19,017 nt of DNA from Candidatus Ratteibacteria bacterium (lineage in GTDB: Bacteria; CAIJMQ01), in NCBI GenBank assembly GCA_028715665.1, contig JAQURI010000010.1, positions 1-19,017 of the forward strand, given 5' to 3'. Position 1 is the first letter of the stretch. Each line of letters opens with the position of its first letter. Shown in pieces: positions 1 to 6,842 of the stretch. The notes below the pieces were generated by a model. It searched no databases and was not told where the DNA came from. It was given only the letters and a program-made list of their open reading frames with translations. The translations under genes and the position numbers were made by a program.

Positions 1-276
1 TTCTTGTGGGGTTTTATCTTTTATCGCAGTTATTCTGCAAGCGACTCCAATAAATTTACAACGGTAGTTGCACGCTGGTTATTAAAAGGAAGTATCCTGG
101 AACTATTGGTAGCAATCCCAAGCCACATAATATCCCGACACAGAGAAGAATGCTGCGCTCCGCCGATTACTTTTTTGGGAATCATAACCGGCTTGGCAGT
201 TGCGTTACTTTCTTTCGGACCAGGCGTTTTCTTTCTTTTTGCAAAAAGGATAAAAGATAAGAAGGCGAAACAATGA
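1..276 (+). CDS. C-terminal part of a small uncharacterised membrane protein (5' end cut by window)
   Basis: The frame is open from the first base and ends at TGA 274-276, so only the last ~90 residues are present and the true start lies outside. Two hydrophobic segments are visible: one around residues 25-45 (LLKGSILELLVAIPSH) and a longer one around 55-80 (ITFLGIITGLAVALLSFGPG...), followed by a basic tail (AKRIKDKKAKQ) that fits a cytoplasmic C-terminus. A Cys-Cys pair (HREECCAPP) sits between the segments. From memory the CCAP and FGPGVFFLF signatures resemble conserved hypothetical membrane proteins; I know no function. The stop overlaps the next gene's start by 4 bp (ATGA), so the two are probably co-transcribed and translationally coupled. 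Confidence 0.55.
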   Translation, partial: FLWGFIFYRSYSASDSNKFTTVVARWLLKGSILELLVAIPSHIISRHREECCAPPITFLGIITGLAVALLSFGPGVFFLFAKRIKDKKAKQ

Positions 277-728
277 ATTTAGATGATATAAAAAACATAC
301 AAGATCTTTCTTGGGTACTACTTGATGATCAATTAAATGCCAAATGCCCTGAAGACTTTGAAAGGCAGTTTAAGAGAGTATTTTCCTGTCCAAAAGCAAA
401 GACACAGGAAAATAAAGGGGTAGTTTATGTTTGGGTGGCAGAAAAACGTATTCCAAGATTATGTGGAGAGAGTGATATTGTTTATATTGGAAAAACAAAC
501 CAGACCTTGCATGGGAGATATCACAAATATGCATCACTATTTGCTTCTATAAAAGGAGATAAAGATAAATATAATTGGCGCAGATATGAACATATAATGA
601 AAAATTTCGGCCCGATTAAAATTTATTTTTCGGTACATTCAGACCCTAAAGAAAAAGAAGCAGAATTATTAAGGAAATACTATGATAGCCATTTTGAATA
701 TCCGCCAGCAAATAGTGCGTCAAGTTAA
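273..728 (+). CDS. Small stand-alone GIY-YIG nuclease-domain protein
   Basis: The 151-residue protein carries the landmarks of a GIY-YIG endonuclease fold: a VVYVW strand near residue 50 (the GIY part), VYIGKT near 66-71 (the YIG part), the conserved Arg in LHGRYHKY, and a late acidic residue in KEAELLRKYY that fits the metal-binding Glu. The first ~45 residues precede the domain and show no family I recognise. Family members cut DNA in repair, restriction and intron homing; nothing here shows which role applies. There is no zinc finger or helix-turn-helix, unlike homing enzymes. It starts inside the stop of the upstream membrane-protein gene (ATGA overlap) and ends 11 bp from the convergent trpF gene. 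The fold is fairly sure, the role unknown. Confidence 0.72.
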   Translation: MNLDDIKNIQDLSWVLLDDQLNAKCPEDFERQFKRVFSCPKAKTQENKGVVYVWVAEKRIPRLCGESDIVYIGKTNQTLHGRYHKYASLFASIKGDKDKYNWRRYEHIMKNFGPIKIYFSVHSDPKEKEAELLRKYYDSHFEYPPANSASS

Positions 729-739
729 TAGTATTTTTC

Positions 740-1351
740 CTAAGAAGTTCCCCTCACCCTTTTCACAAATTCTTCTAACTTCTTCTTATCTTTTTTGCCG
801 GGGTGGGATTCTACGCCTGAAGAAACATCTACTGCCCAAGGTTGGACTTTATGTATTGCTTCTTTGACATTGTCCGGATGCAGTCCGCCTGCCAATATTA
901 TCGGACCGAACTTTTTGGCTTCGACTGCCAAATCCCAATTAAAAGTTTTCCCCGTGCCTCCGAATACTTTTGATGAATAGGTGTCTAAAAGATATGCGTT
1001 TGCCTTATATTGAGGTATTTCTTTCAACGAATTTTCATCTTCAATTCTGAAAGATTTGATTTTTGTTTCTCTGAATTTCAGTATGTATTCCGGTGATTCG
1101 TCGCCGTGGAACTGAAGCGCGTCAAGGTAGCATAACTCCAGTATTTCCCTTACCCTTCTTTCTTCTTCATTGACGAACACGCCGATTTTAAGGATAGATT
1201 GGGGGAGCGCGTCGATAATTCTTCTGGCGTTGACTGCCGTTATTCTTCTTTTGCTTTCCGCAAATATAAATCCCAATGCATCCACTCCGAGCGAAGAAGC
1301 GAAAAGCGCATCTTCTAAATTTGTTATCCCGCAGATTTTTATTTTAACCAT
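740..1351 (-). CDS. trpF: Phosphoribosylanthranilate isomerase
   Basis: TrpF catalyses the Amadori rearrangement of N-(5-phosphoribosyl)anthranilate in tryptophan synthesis, in the cytoplasm. The 203 residues are normal length for a single TIM barrel. Visible family motifs are KICGIT at the N-terminus with the catalytic Cys7, GFIFAESKRR, VGVFVNE, the LQFHGDE strand, LLDTYSSKVFGGTGKTFNW with the catalytic Asp123, LAGGLHPDNV, and VDVSSGVE...PGKKD. It lies downstream of rdgB on the same strand, across a 113-bp repeat-filled spacer, and is convergent with the GIY-YIG gene. No other trp gene is in the window. No Shine-Dalgarno is visible before the ATG, but MVKIKICGIT is the expected N-terminus, so the start is well supported. 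Confidence 0.96.
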   Translation of the reverse strand: MVKIKICGITNLEDALFASSLGVDALGFIFAESKRRITAVNARRIIDALPQSILKIGVFVNEEERRVREILELCYLDALQFHGDESPEYILKFRETKIKSFRIEDENSLKEIPQYKANAYLLDTYSSKVFGGTGKTFNWDLAVEAKKFGPIILAGGLHPDNVKEAIHKVQPWAVDVSSGVESHPGKKDKKKLEEFVKRVRGTS

Positions 1352-1360
1352 TTTTGTATA

Positions 1361-1470
1361 ACAGGGTCACGGTTACGATACTCGTTTCGTTATTCAGTAA
1401 CGTTAATCGTTTTTAAGAACGTAACCCTAACCGTTACCGATACGGGCTTCGTTACCCTTACCCATTAACT
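1361..1470. repeat. Imperfect inverted array of GTAACG/GTTAA-type words between rdgB and trpF
   Basis: Read on the minus strand, the spacer begins in the rdgB stop (AGTTAA) and runs through GGGTAACG, CGGTAACGG and GGGTTACG. After a short A-rich middle it turns into the opposite orientation (TTAACGTTAC, AATAACG, CGTAACCGTGACCC). The outer parts are roughly complementary (GGGTaACG against CGTgACCC), so the transcript could form a long imperfect hairpin. The array ends a few bases before the trpF ATG. It has no coding potential that I can see. Layout is similar to the array at 7585-7704, but the words are more GC-rich and less regular. Confidence 0.55.
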
Positions 1471-2067
1471 TTGTTCTTGTAATATTTTCTCAAGATATTT
1501 TCTGAACTTGCCGAAAGCCATTGCCCGATGCGAAATCTTATTTTTTATCTCGTCGCCTAATTCTGCGAATGTCTTGTTGTATTCGGGGATAAGAAAGACC
1601 GGGTCGTAGCCAAAACCCGATGTGCCGCGGGATTCAGTTATAATTATCCCCTCTATTGTCCCTTGAAACAATTCTTTTTTACCGTCGGGAGAGACTAAAG
1701 CGGCAACGCATCTAAACCGCGCTGTCCTTTTTTCTTTTTCTACACCATTCATTAGTTTAAGTAGTTTAGCGTTGTTGTCGGCATAAGTTGCATCTTCTCC
1801 CGCAAAACGCGATGAATATACGCCGGGCGCTCCGTTAAGATAGTCGACTTCCAAGCCCGAATCATCTGCTAATGCGGGTTTTCCAGTTTCTTTCATCCAG
1901 ATTTCAGCTTTCTTTACGGCGTTCTCTTCCAATGTTTTTCCGTCTTCTTCAACGGCAAGTTCCCGTGAATGTCCATCGAAAGTTATAAGTTTGACTGGAA
2001 GCCCTTTCAAAATTTCTCTAATCTCTTCGATTTTGTCTTTATTTTGCGTGGCAAGAACTATTTCCAT
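1465..2067 (-). CDS. rdgB: RdgB/HAM1 family XTP/dITP pyrophosphatase
   Basis: This enzyme hydrolyses non-canonical purine nucleoside triphosphates (dITP, XTP) to the monophosphate and pyrophosphate, keeping deaminated bases out of DNA. The 200 residues match the family size. Visible motifs are the N-terminal T-Q-N-K substrate loop (residues 7-10) followed by KIEEI, LADDSGLEVD (about 67-75), GAPGVYSSRFAG, the C-terminal TSGFGYDPVF loop, and the closing SHR motif. Its start is 54 bp from the divergent radical SAM gene. No Shine-Dalgarno precedes the ATG; an extended -10 promoter just upstream suggests a very short leader. The last two codons are AGT TAA, where the downstream repeat array begins. 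Confidence 0.96.
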   Translation of the reverse strand: MEIVLATQNKDKIEEIREILKGLPVKLITFDGHSRELAVEEDGKTLEENAVKKAEIWMKETGKPALADDSGLEVDYLNGAPGVYSSRFAGEDATYADNNAKLLKLMNGVEKEKRTARFRCVAALVSPDGKKELFQGTIEGIIITESRGTSGFGYDPVFLIPEYNKTFAELGDEIKNKISHRAMAFGKFRKYLEKILQEQS

Positions 2068-2078
2068 TTTTATGTTAA

Positions 2079-2087
2079 ATTATATCA
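2079..2087 (-). promoter_or_regulatory. Extended -10 promoter for rdgB
   Basis: On the minus strand the sequence reads TGA-TATAAT, a perfect -10 hexamer with the extended TGn motif. I see no good -35 at 16-18 bp. Transcription would start about 7 nt downstream, near 2072, leaving only about five bases before the rdgB ATG, so the mRNA may be almost leaderless. This agrees with the absence of a Shine-Dalgarno. It is called from sequence pattern alone. Confidence 0.45.
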
Positions 2088-2121
2088 AACTGGTCAATTA
2101 CTTTCTTTATTCGGAGTTATC

Positions 2122-3474
2122 ATGAATATTTTGCTCATTAATCCTTGGGTATGCGATTTCGGGCTTTATGATTTATGGATGAAGCCTTTCGGACTTTTGC
2201 GAGTCGCGGCTTTATTAAAAATGCGCGGGTATAATCTCTCATATATAGATTTTCTCGACCGCCATCATCCCAAAATAAAAAAATCGATAAGAAACGACGA
2301 TTTCGGATGCGGCAAATTTTATAAGAAACAGATTCCCAAACCAGAACCTATAAAAGATGTTGCTCGCCCATATTTTATATATGGGTTGCCGGAAGAACTT
2401 ATTACTGAAAAAATAAAAAATACACCTTCTCCTGACTTTATCCTTATGACTTCGGGAATGACATATTGGTATCCGGGACTGGAATATACTGCTAAGTTTC
2501 TTAAAAAGAAGTTTCCGAATGTGCCGATTGTGCTCGGCGGAATATATGCGACCCTACTTTCTGAACATGCGAAAAGTTTGGAGGGTATAGATTATGTTGT
2601 AAGTGGAGCGGATTTGCCTGCGGTCTGTCGGCAGTTGTCTTCAATCTTTGGGCAGAATATTTCCCCCCATACCAAAAGCTTTAGTGTGGGAGTGTATCCC
2701 GAATATGGTTTGCTTTCCGATACCTCGTCTTTGGTAATTGAAACTTCCAAGGGGTGCCCTTTCAATTGTTCTTATTGCGGTTCACAATTATTTAACAAGC
2801 ATTTTGTCCAAAGAGGACCCAAAGAAGTCGTAGAAGAAATAGAATTTTATTTGAAAAACTATGGGGTTAAAGATATCGCTTTCTATGACGATGCGTTGTT
2901 GGTTAACGCGGATAAGCATATTATTCCTATTTTAGACGGGGTTTTGGAAATCCCCTACACCAAAAATTCTGGTGCGGGGATAAATTTTCATACTCCAAAT
3001 GGTTTACATGTGAGGTTTATCGATAAAAAATTGGCAAGAAAACTTAAAGAAGCAAATTTCAGGACGATAACGTTGTCGTTTGAAACCGTTGACCCTGCCC
3101 GCCAAAAAAATACGGGCGGAAAAGTTACTACGGAAGAATTCAAAGAAGCCGTTGAAAACCTGAAAGCGGCAGGTTTCGCAAATAAAGAGATAAGCGCCTA
3201 TCTTATGGTTGGAATGCCGCATCAGAAAGAAGATGAAGCCAGGGAAGGGATCGAATTTTTGCATAGACTAAAAATTCATATTACTCTTGTGACATATTCG
3301 CTTGTCCCCAACACATCCGACGAGAAGATGCTGAAACAGGAAGGACTGATAGACGACGGTTTAGACCCCCTGTGGCAGAACGATACTATTTTCCCTTTAA
3401 TCGAAGGGAATTTCTCGCTTAGCAGCATAAAAAAATTAAGGGACTATGCGGGATTTCTAAATAGAAAAATATAA
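2122..3474 (+). CDS. Radical SAM protein with N-terminal B12-binding-like domain
   Basis: The product has 450 residues. The start at 2122 is chosen because CGGAG lies 5 bases upstream and MNILLINPW is the typical beginning of a B12-binding-like Rossmann domain; a frame extension to 1969 overlaps rdgB and looks non-coding. Residues 1-165 form the cobalamin-like domain (LLINP, PFGLLRVAALLKMRGY, VPIVLGGIYATLL, IDYVVSG), but I do not see the DxHxxG cobalamin ligand motif. The radical SAM [4Fe-4S] motif is GCPFNCSYC, with Cys212, Cys216 and Cys219. Later motifs include SFETVD and SAYLMVGMP. Such proteins carry out methylations or other radical reactions on unknown substrates; the substrate cannot be read here. 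The TPR gene follows 23 bp downstream, so the two probably form an operon. Confidence 0.88.
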   Translation: MNILLINPWVCDFGLYDLWMKPFGLLRVAALLKMRGYNLSYIDFLDRHHPKIKKSIRNDDFGCGKFYKKQIPKPEPIKDVARPYFIYGLPEELITEKIKNTPSPDFILMTSGMTYWYPGLEYTAKFLKKKFPNVPIVLGGIYATLLSEHAKSLEGIDYVVSGADLPAVCRQLSSIFGQNISPHTKSFSVGVYPEYGLLSDTSSLVIETSKGCPFNCSYCGSQLFNKHFVQRGPKEVVEEIEFYLKNYGVKDIAFYDDALLVNADKHIIPILDGVLEIPYTKNSGAGINFHTPNGLHVRFIDKKLARKLKEANFRTITLSFETVDPARQKNTGGKVTTEEFKEAVENLKAAGFANKEISAYLMVGMPHQKEDEAREGIEFLHRLKIHITLVTYSLVPNTSDEKMLKQEGLIDDGLDPLWQNDTIFPLIEGNFSLSSIKKLRDYAGFLNRKI

Positions 3475-3497
3475 TAAGAAAGTGTAGAATTGCCGTT

Positions 3498-4280
3498 ATG
3501 GATGCAGAAGAACTATTGGATATCGGTCTGACCCATCAACTCAAAGGCCAGCTGGAAAAGGCGGAAGATTGTCTTAAAAAGGCGCTTGCTGAAGACCCGA
3601 AGATAAGAGGCGCGCATTTGGGCCTCGGGGATATCTATATGAAACAGGGTCAGTTCGATGCGGCTGAAGAAATGTATAAAAAAGAAATAGAGGTAAATCC
3701 TGCTTCCGCAAAATCATATATAGAACTTGCGAATGTGAATATCATCAAAGGAAACGAAGATGAATCCCTCTCTAATTTCGAAAAAGCGCTTTCTTTGTCT
3801 TCAAACGATTGGCGCGCTTGTAAAGGGATGGGATATGTTTATTTTGTAAGAGGAGAATTGGCAAAGGCGGTTGGTTGGCTAAAAATGGCTAATGACGGCA
3901 ACGCGCAAGACCTTGCCGTCCATTTTTGGATTGCGTTAATATATTTTCAAAACGGGCTTGTGACGGAAACGGATGCGGAAATAGAAAGGGTTAGGGCTAT
4001 CTGCCAGAATATCGAAAAATTCACATCCAAACAAGAACCGGTCATCGCTTATGTTTTGGGTAAAGTTGCCGCGATTCAGGGGAAATACAAAGAGACCGTC
4101 AAATACCTTGAGGATTTAAGAAAGAAAATTAATATCAAAAATAGAAAGAGGGTCGAGTTGGGTCTGATTTATGATGAAACGGACATATTGAAGACATTGG
4201 CCGAAGCCTACGATAAATCGGGTGATAAAGGTTCCGCGAGTTCCATTCAAAAAGAAATAGCGAATTTGACAGTATTATAA
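3498..4280 (+). CDS. TPR-repeat protein (cytoplasmic)
   Basis: The 260-residue protein is built of tetratricopeptide repeats. At least four 34-residue units are clear in the first half, with the usual spacing of small and aromatic residues (AEDCLKKALAEDP, GDIYMKQGQFDAAEEMYKK, ANVNIIKGNEDESLSNFEKAL, GYVYFVRGELAKAVGWLK). The second half is helical and more diverged. No signal peptide or transmembrane segment is seen, so it is likely a cytoplasmic scaffold. It follows the radical SAM gene after 23 bp and may act with it; that is inference from neighbourhood only. Its stop overlaps the stop of the convergent PflX-like gene by 6 bp. Confidence 0.85.
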   Translation: MDAEELLDIGLTHQLKGQLEKAEDCLKKALAEDPKIRGAHLGLGDIYMKQGQFDAAEEMYKKEIEVNPASAKSYIELANVNIIKGNEDESLSNFEKALSLSSNDWRACKGMGYVYFVRGELAKAVGWLKMANDGNAQDLAVHFWIALIYFQNGLVTETDAEIERVRAICQNIEKFTSKQEPVIAYVLGKVAAIQGKYKETVKYLEDLRKKINIKNRKRVELGLIYDETDILKTLAEAYDKSGDKGSASSIQKEIANLTVL

Positions 4281-5279
4281 ATTCTGTTTCATATTTATTC
4301 CAGCGAATTTTTCCAGTCCCTCAGGGCTTTGAATCCAGCCGTTATACAAGCCGTATTTATGCATTATTTCCTGTGCTTCTTCATATTCTTCAAATGTGAT
4401 TCTTCTGCAGAGCGAGTGCGTTTTTTTTACCCCGCCCTTTTTTGTAAAGAGTGAGTCTTTAAAAGAGGTGGGGTGAACTTTATAACACGGGAAATACTGG
4501 CTCATTAAACTTATATATGTTTCCTGTGAAATTTCTTCCGCAATAAATTTCATGATTTTGTCCGTGCCAGAAATTTTATTGGGCAGGACGAGGTGTCTGA
4601 TGATCATCCCTCTTTTTATTATTCCGTCTTCGCCTATTTGCGCGACGCCGACTTGCCTTTGCATTTCTTTTATGGACTGGCGGTTATAAAAAGGATAATC
4701 AGGCGCGGAGGAATATTTTATAGCCGACTTGTTGTCGCCATAGCGCATATCGGGAAGATATATATCTACAATTCCGTCCAGTAATTTGACCATTTCGGGA
4801 AGTTCATAGCCGCTCGTGTTGTAACAAAGAGGAATGTTTAGACCTTTAGGAATCGCGATAGACAGCGCTTTTAAAATCTGCGGCATGATATGCGTCGGCG
4901 TGACGAAATTTATGTTGTGGCATTTCATGTCCTGGAGTTTGAGCATGTAGTCGGCCAATTCTTCTATCTGAATTTCTCTTCCTAATCCCGATTGGCTGAA
5001 TTTGAAATTCTGGCAATAAATACAGCGCATATTACACTGCGAAAAGAAAATTGTTCCTGAACCGTTATATCCCGAGATGGGCGGTTCTTCGCCGTGGTGT
5101 TGAGTGTAACTAAAGACTTTCGGTAAGAGCGCAGTTTTGCAGAATCCTTTCTCGCCTTTTAAGCGGTTCACTTTGCATTTACGCGGACAGATAACGCAGG
5201 ACTGCAGAAGTTTAAAAGTTTTTTCAATTACTTTTGATAAGTTCCCGCTACGGTAGGATTCTAAATAAATCGGTTGCAT
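4275..5279 (-). CDS. PflX-like (COG1313) radical SAM protein
   Basis: This 334-residue radical SAM protein resembles the pyruvate formate-lyase-activating-enzyme-related group often named PflX. The radical SAM cluster motif is CNMRCIYCQNF, with Cys82, Cys86 and Cys89. An N-terminal cysteine set, CxxCxxxC plus a later Cys (residues 28, 31, 35 and 47), is typical of COG1313 and suggests a second metal site. Other landmarks are TPTHIMPQI, LCYNTSGYE and DIYLPDMRY. No pyruvate formate-lyase or other glycyl-radical enzyme gene is in the window, so the target is unknown. The start is 2 bp after the yraN stop, indicating read-through from the rplS-rnhB-yraN unit. No clear Shine-Dalgarno is visible, so coupling to yraN is likely. 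Confidence 0.88.
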   Translation of the reverse strand: MQPIYLESYRSGNLSKVIEKTFKLLQSCVICPRKCKVNRLKGEKGFCKTALLPKVFSYTQHHGEEPPISGYNGSGTIFFSQCNMRCIYCQNFKFSQSGLGREIQIEELADYMLKLQDMKCHNINFVTPTHIMPQILKALSIAIPKGLNIPLCYNTSGYELPEMVKLLDGIVDIYLPDMRYGDNKSAIKYSSAPDYPFYNRQSIKEMQRQVGVAQIGEDGIIKRGMIIRHLVLPNKISGTDKIMKFIAEEISQETYISLMSQYFPCYKVHPTSFKDSLFTKKGGVKKTHSLCRRITFEEYEEAQEIMHKYGLYNGWIQSPEGLEKFAGINMKQNL

Positions 5280-5281
5280 AT

Positions 5282-5698
5282 TTATAGCGTAAACGCATCT
5301 TCGATATGGTTTATTTCTTTTATTTTTCCGTTTTTCTCTAAGAGTATTGAAATTACGTCAAACCGGCAAGGCCTGTCTTCTCCCTTGTGTTTTAGGCATG
5401 CTTTGGCTGCATTGATTATTTTATCTTTTTTGTGTTCTGTAATCGCTTCTTCTCCGGTCCCGTATTCCGTAGAGGAACGGGCTTTTACTTCCACAAAAAC
5501 CATGGTATCGCCGTCGGCTGCGACTATATCTATCTCACCGGCTTTCATTTTCCAGTTGCGTTCCAGAATTTGATAGCCCTTGCGCGTCAAAAATTTTACT
5601 GCGATATCTTCGCCGATTTTTCCCGTATCCCTTTTTTCTCTCTTTTCAGGAAAAATAAAAAACTTAATCTTTCCAAAGAAGTTTTTCAACGGGTTCAT
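5282..5698 (-). CDS. yraN: YraN/UPF0102 family nuclease-fold protein
   Basis: The protein shows the UPF0102 core, a restriction-endonuclease-like fold: GEDIAVKFLTRKGYQILERNW, then GEIDIVAADGDTMVFVEVKARSS with the Asp and Glu-x-Lys of a PD-(D/E)xK active site, and a C-terminal DVISI strand. The family function is not firmly established; neighbourhood and fold suggest nucleic acid processing. I chose the start at 5698 (138 aa) over the longer frame from 5728, because AGGAGG lies just upstream of this ATG, inside the end of rnhB. The genes overlap by 35 bp, a compact version of the usual rnhB-yraN pair. Residues ~3-15 include a short hydrophobic patch (FFGKIKFFIF), not obviously a signal peptide. 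Confidence 0.92.
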   Translation of the reverse strand: MNPLKNFFGKIKFFIFPEKREKRDTGKIGEDIAVKFLTRKGYQILERNWKMKAGEIDIVAADGDTMVFVEVKARSSTEYGTGEEAITEHKKDKIINAAKACLKHKGEDRPCRFDVISILLEKNGKIKEINHIEDAFTL

Positions 5699-6323
5699 AA
5701 GTCCTCCTATGGATGGGGCAGGGTCCATATGTTTGCAGAGCTTGGAAATGTTTTTGGGTGCCGTATCCTTTATGTTTGTCGAAGCCGTACTCCGGAAATA
5801 ATTTGTGATATTTTTGCATCATGCGGTCTCTTGTTACCTTAGCTATTATTGAAGCCGCTCCTATTGAGAAAGACTTCCCATCGCCGTCTATTATGGGTTG
5901 CTGGGGTATTTCCACATCAACTGAAATGTGACCGTCTATTAATAAGAATTCGGGATGAGTTTTAATTTCTTGGACGGCTTTAAGCATTGCCAGACGCGTT
6001 GCCTGGAGGATATTTATTTTTTCTATTATTCTTTCGCTTACTATTCCTACTCCCCAATCTAATGCTTCTTTACTTATCAATTCAAAGAGTTCTTCTCTTT
6101 TTGAGGGAGAGAGTTGTTTTGAGTCTTTTATGCCGTCTATTTTTTTGAAAGGATGAAAAATTACTGCCGCCGCTACTACAGGCCCCGCTAAGGGTCCTCT
6201 TCCTGCCTCGTCTATGCCTGCTACAAATTTAATGTCTCTGTGCCATAGCTTGCTTTCATAAATATCATTAGGTTGAAGGCTACTTTTGACCGGAGAAAAC
6301 AGCCAATCGTAAGTTTTTATCAT
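5664..6323 (-). CDS. rnhB: Ribonuclease HII
   Basis: RNase HII cuts the RNA strand of RNA-DNA hybrids and removes single ribonucleotides from DNA. The 219 residues are typical. The metal-binding quartet is visible: Asp38 and Glu39 in GIDEAGRGPLAGPVV, Asp130 in LLIDGH and Asp166 in KVTRDRMM. KDSKQLSPSKR and the basic C-terminal GYGTQKHFQAL also match the family. The gene sits in its conserved place, after rplS and before yraN, with a 63-bp gap upstream and a 35-bp overlap with yraN downstream. Only a weak purine-rich stretch precedes the ATG. Confidence 0.96.
   Translation of the reverse strand: MIKTYDWLFSPVKSSLQPNDIYESKLWHRDIKFVAGIDEAGRGPLAGPVVAAAVIFHPFKKIDGIKDSKQLSPSKREELFELISKEALDWGVGIVSERIIEKINILQATRLAMLKAVQEIKTHPEFLLIDGHISVDVEIPQQPIIDGDGKSFSIGAASIIAKVTRDRMMQKYHKLFPEYGFDKHKGYGTQKHFQALQTYGPCPIHRRTYEPVEKLLWKD
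5703..5708 (-). promoter_or_regulatory. Ribosome binding site that fixes the yraN start
   Basis: The minus strand reads AGGAGG, then ACTT, then ATG at 5698. It lies inside the coding sequence of rnhB. It favours the short yraN form over the ATG at 5728, which has no comparable site. Confidence 0.75.
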
Positions 6324-6361
6324 AACTTACTCTTTAACGGCACATATCTTTCTGGTAGCAG

Positions 6362-6381
6362 GTAATATCGGAATATATTAC
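6362..6381. other. Short perfect hairpin between rplS and rnhB
   Basis: GTAATAT and ATATTAC form a perfect 7-bp inverted repeat around a 6-nt loop. It lies just after the rplS stop in a 63-bp gap. It is AT-rich with no T-tract, so it is not a convincing intrinsic terminator; it could protect an mRNA end or be chance. Confidence 0.3.
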
Positions 6382-6386
6382 TTATC

Positions 6387-6758
6387 CTATTCTTCCTTTT
6401 TATTTCTCAAATAATATAACTTGGCCCTTTTCACGTTGCCCTTTTTCAGGACGCGGATTTCGCTGATTATGGGAGAATGGAGCGGGAATATTCTTTCTAC
6501 TCCGATGCCGTAACTGTCTTTTCTGACCGTGAACGTTTCTCTTATACCGCCGCCTTTTCTTTTTATAACTATTCCCTGGAAGGGGTAAATTTTCTCTCTT
6601 TCCGTGATTTTTTCTTTACTGCCTTTTTTCTTATCTCTTTCTCCTTCCCTGATTTTTTCTTTTATTTTAAGCGAGACTTTTACCATGTCCCCGACCTGAA
6701 AATTGGGAATTTTTTCTTTCATTCTGGGTTTTTCCACAGACTGTCTGATGTCTAACAT
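6387..6758 (-). CDS. rplS: 50S ribosomal protein L19 with an internal charged insertion
   Basis: L19 sits at the 30S-50S interface. The core is unmistakable: IPNFQVGDMVKVSLKIKE, YPFQGIVIKRKGGGIRETFTVRK, SYGIGVERIFPLHSP and KRAKLYYLR. At 123 residues it is slightly long, because about 19 residues (roughly 36-54, between KIKEK and EKIYPFQG) are added where most bacterial L19 proteins have a short turn; this stretch is almost all Lys, Glu, Arg and Asp. The frame continues cleanly on both sides, so it is an insertion, not a frameshift. AGAGGGGG precedes the ATG at fair spacing. Its place between trmD and rnhB is the standard one. Confidence 0.95.
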   Translation of the reverse strand: MLDIRQSVEKPRMKEKIPNFQVGDMVKVSLKIKEKIREGERDKKKGSKEKITEREKIYPFQGIVIKRKGGGIRETFTVRKDSYGIGVERIFPLHSPIISEIRVLKKGNVKRAKLYYLRNKKEE

Positions 6759-6787
6759 TTTATTGCCCCCTCTTAATAATTTTAGTA

Positions 6788-6793
6788 ATTATA
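6788..6793 (-). promoter_or_regulatory. Possible -10 box upstream of rplS
   Basis: A perfect TATAAT lies on the minus strand in the 84-bp trmD-rplS gap, about 30 bases before the rplS ATG. I find no good -35 at normal spacing (TTAGGC at 19 bp is poor) and no TGn extension, so this may be chance in AT-rich sequence. It could serve as an internal promoter for rplS-rnhB-yraN. Confidence 0.25.
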
Positions 6794-6842
6794 CCTGAAA
6801 TAGCCCCTCTATGCCTAATAAAACTCTGGCGAATAATTCTCC

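Noticed and set aside
1..728. Prophage, group I intron or homing-endonuclease locus around the GIY-YIG gene
   Set aside because: No phage genes, intron structure, integrase or att-like repeats are visible, and the gene lacks DNA-binding modules of homing enzymes.
1969..2121. Longer N-terminus of the radical SAM protein from an ATG at 1969
   Set aside because: It would overlap rdgB on the other strand, its sequence does not resemble the family, and the ATG at 2122 has CGGAG upstream and gives the expected MNILLINP start.
5699..5728. Ten-residue longer YraN starting at 5728
   Set aside because: No ribosome binding site precedes that ATG, while AGGAGG precedes the ATG at 5698.
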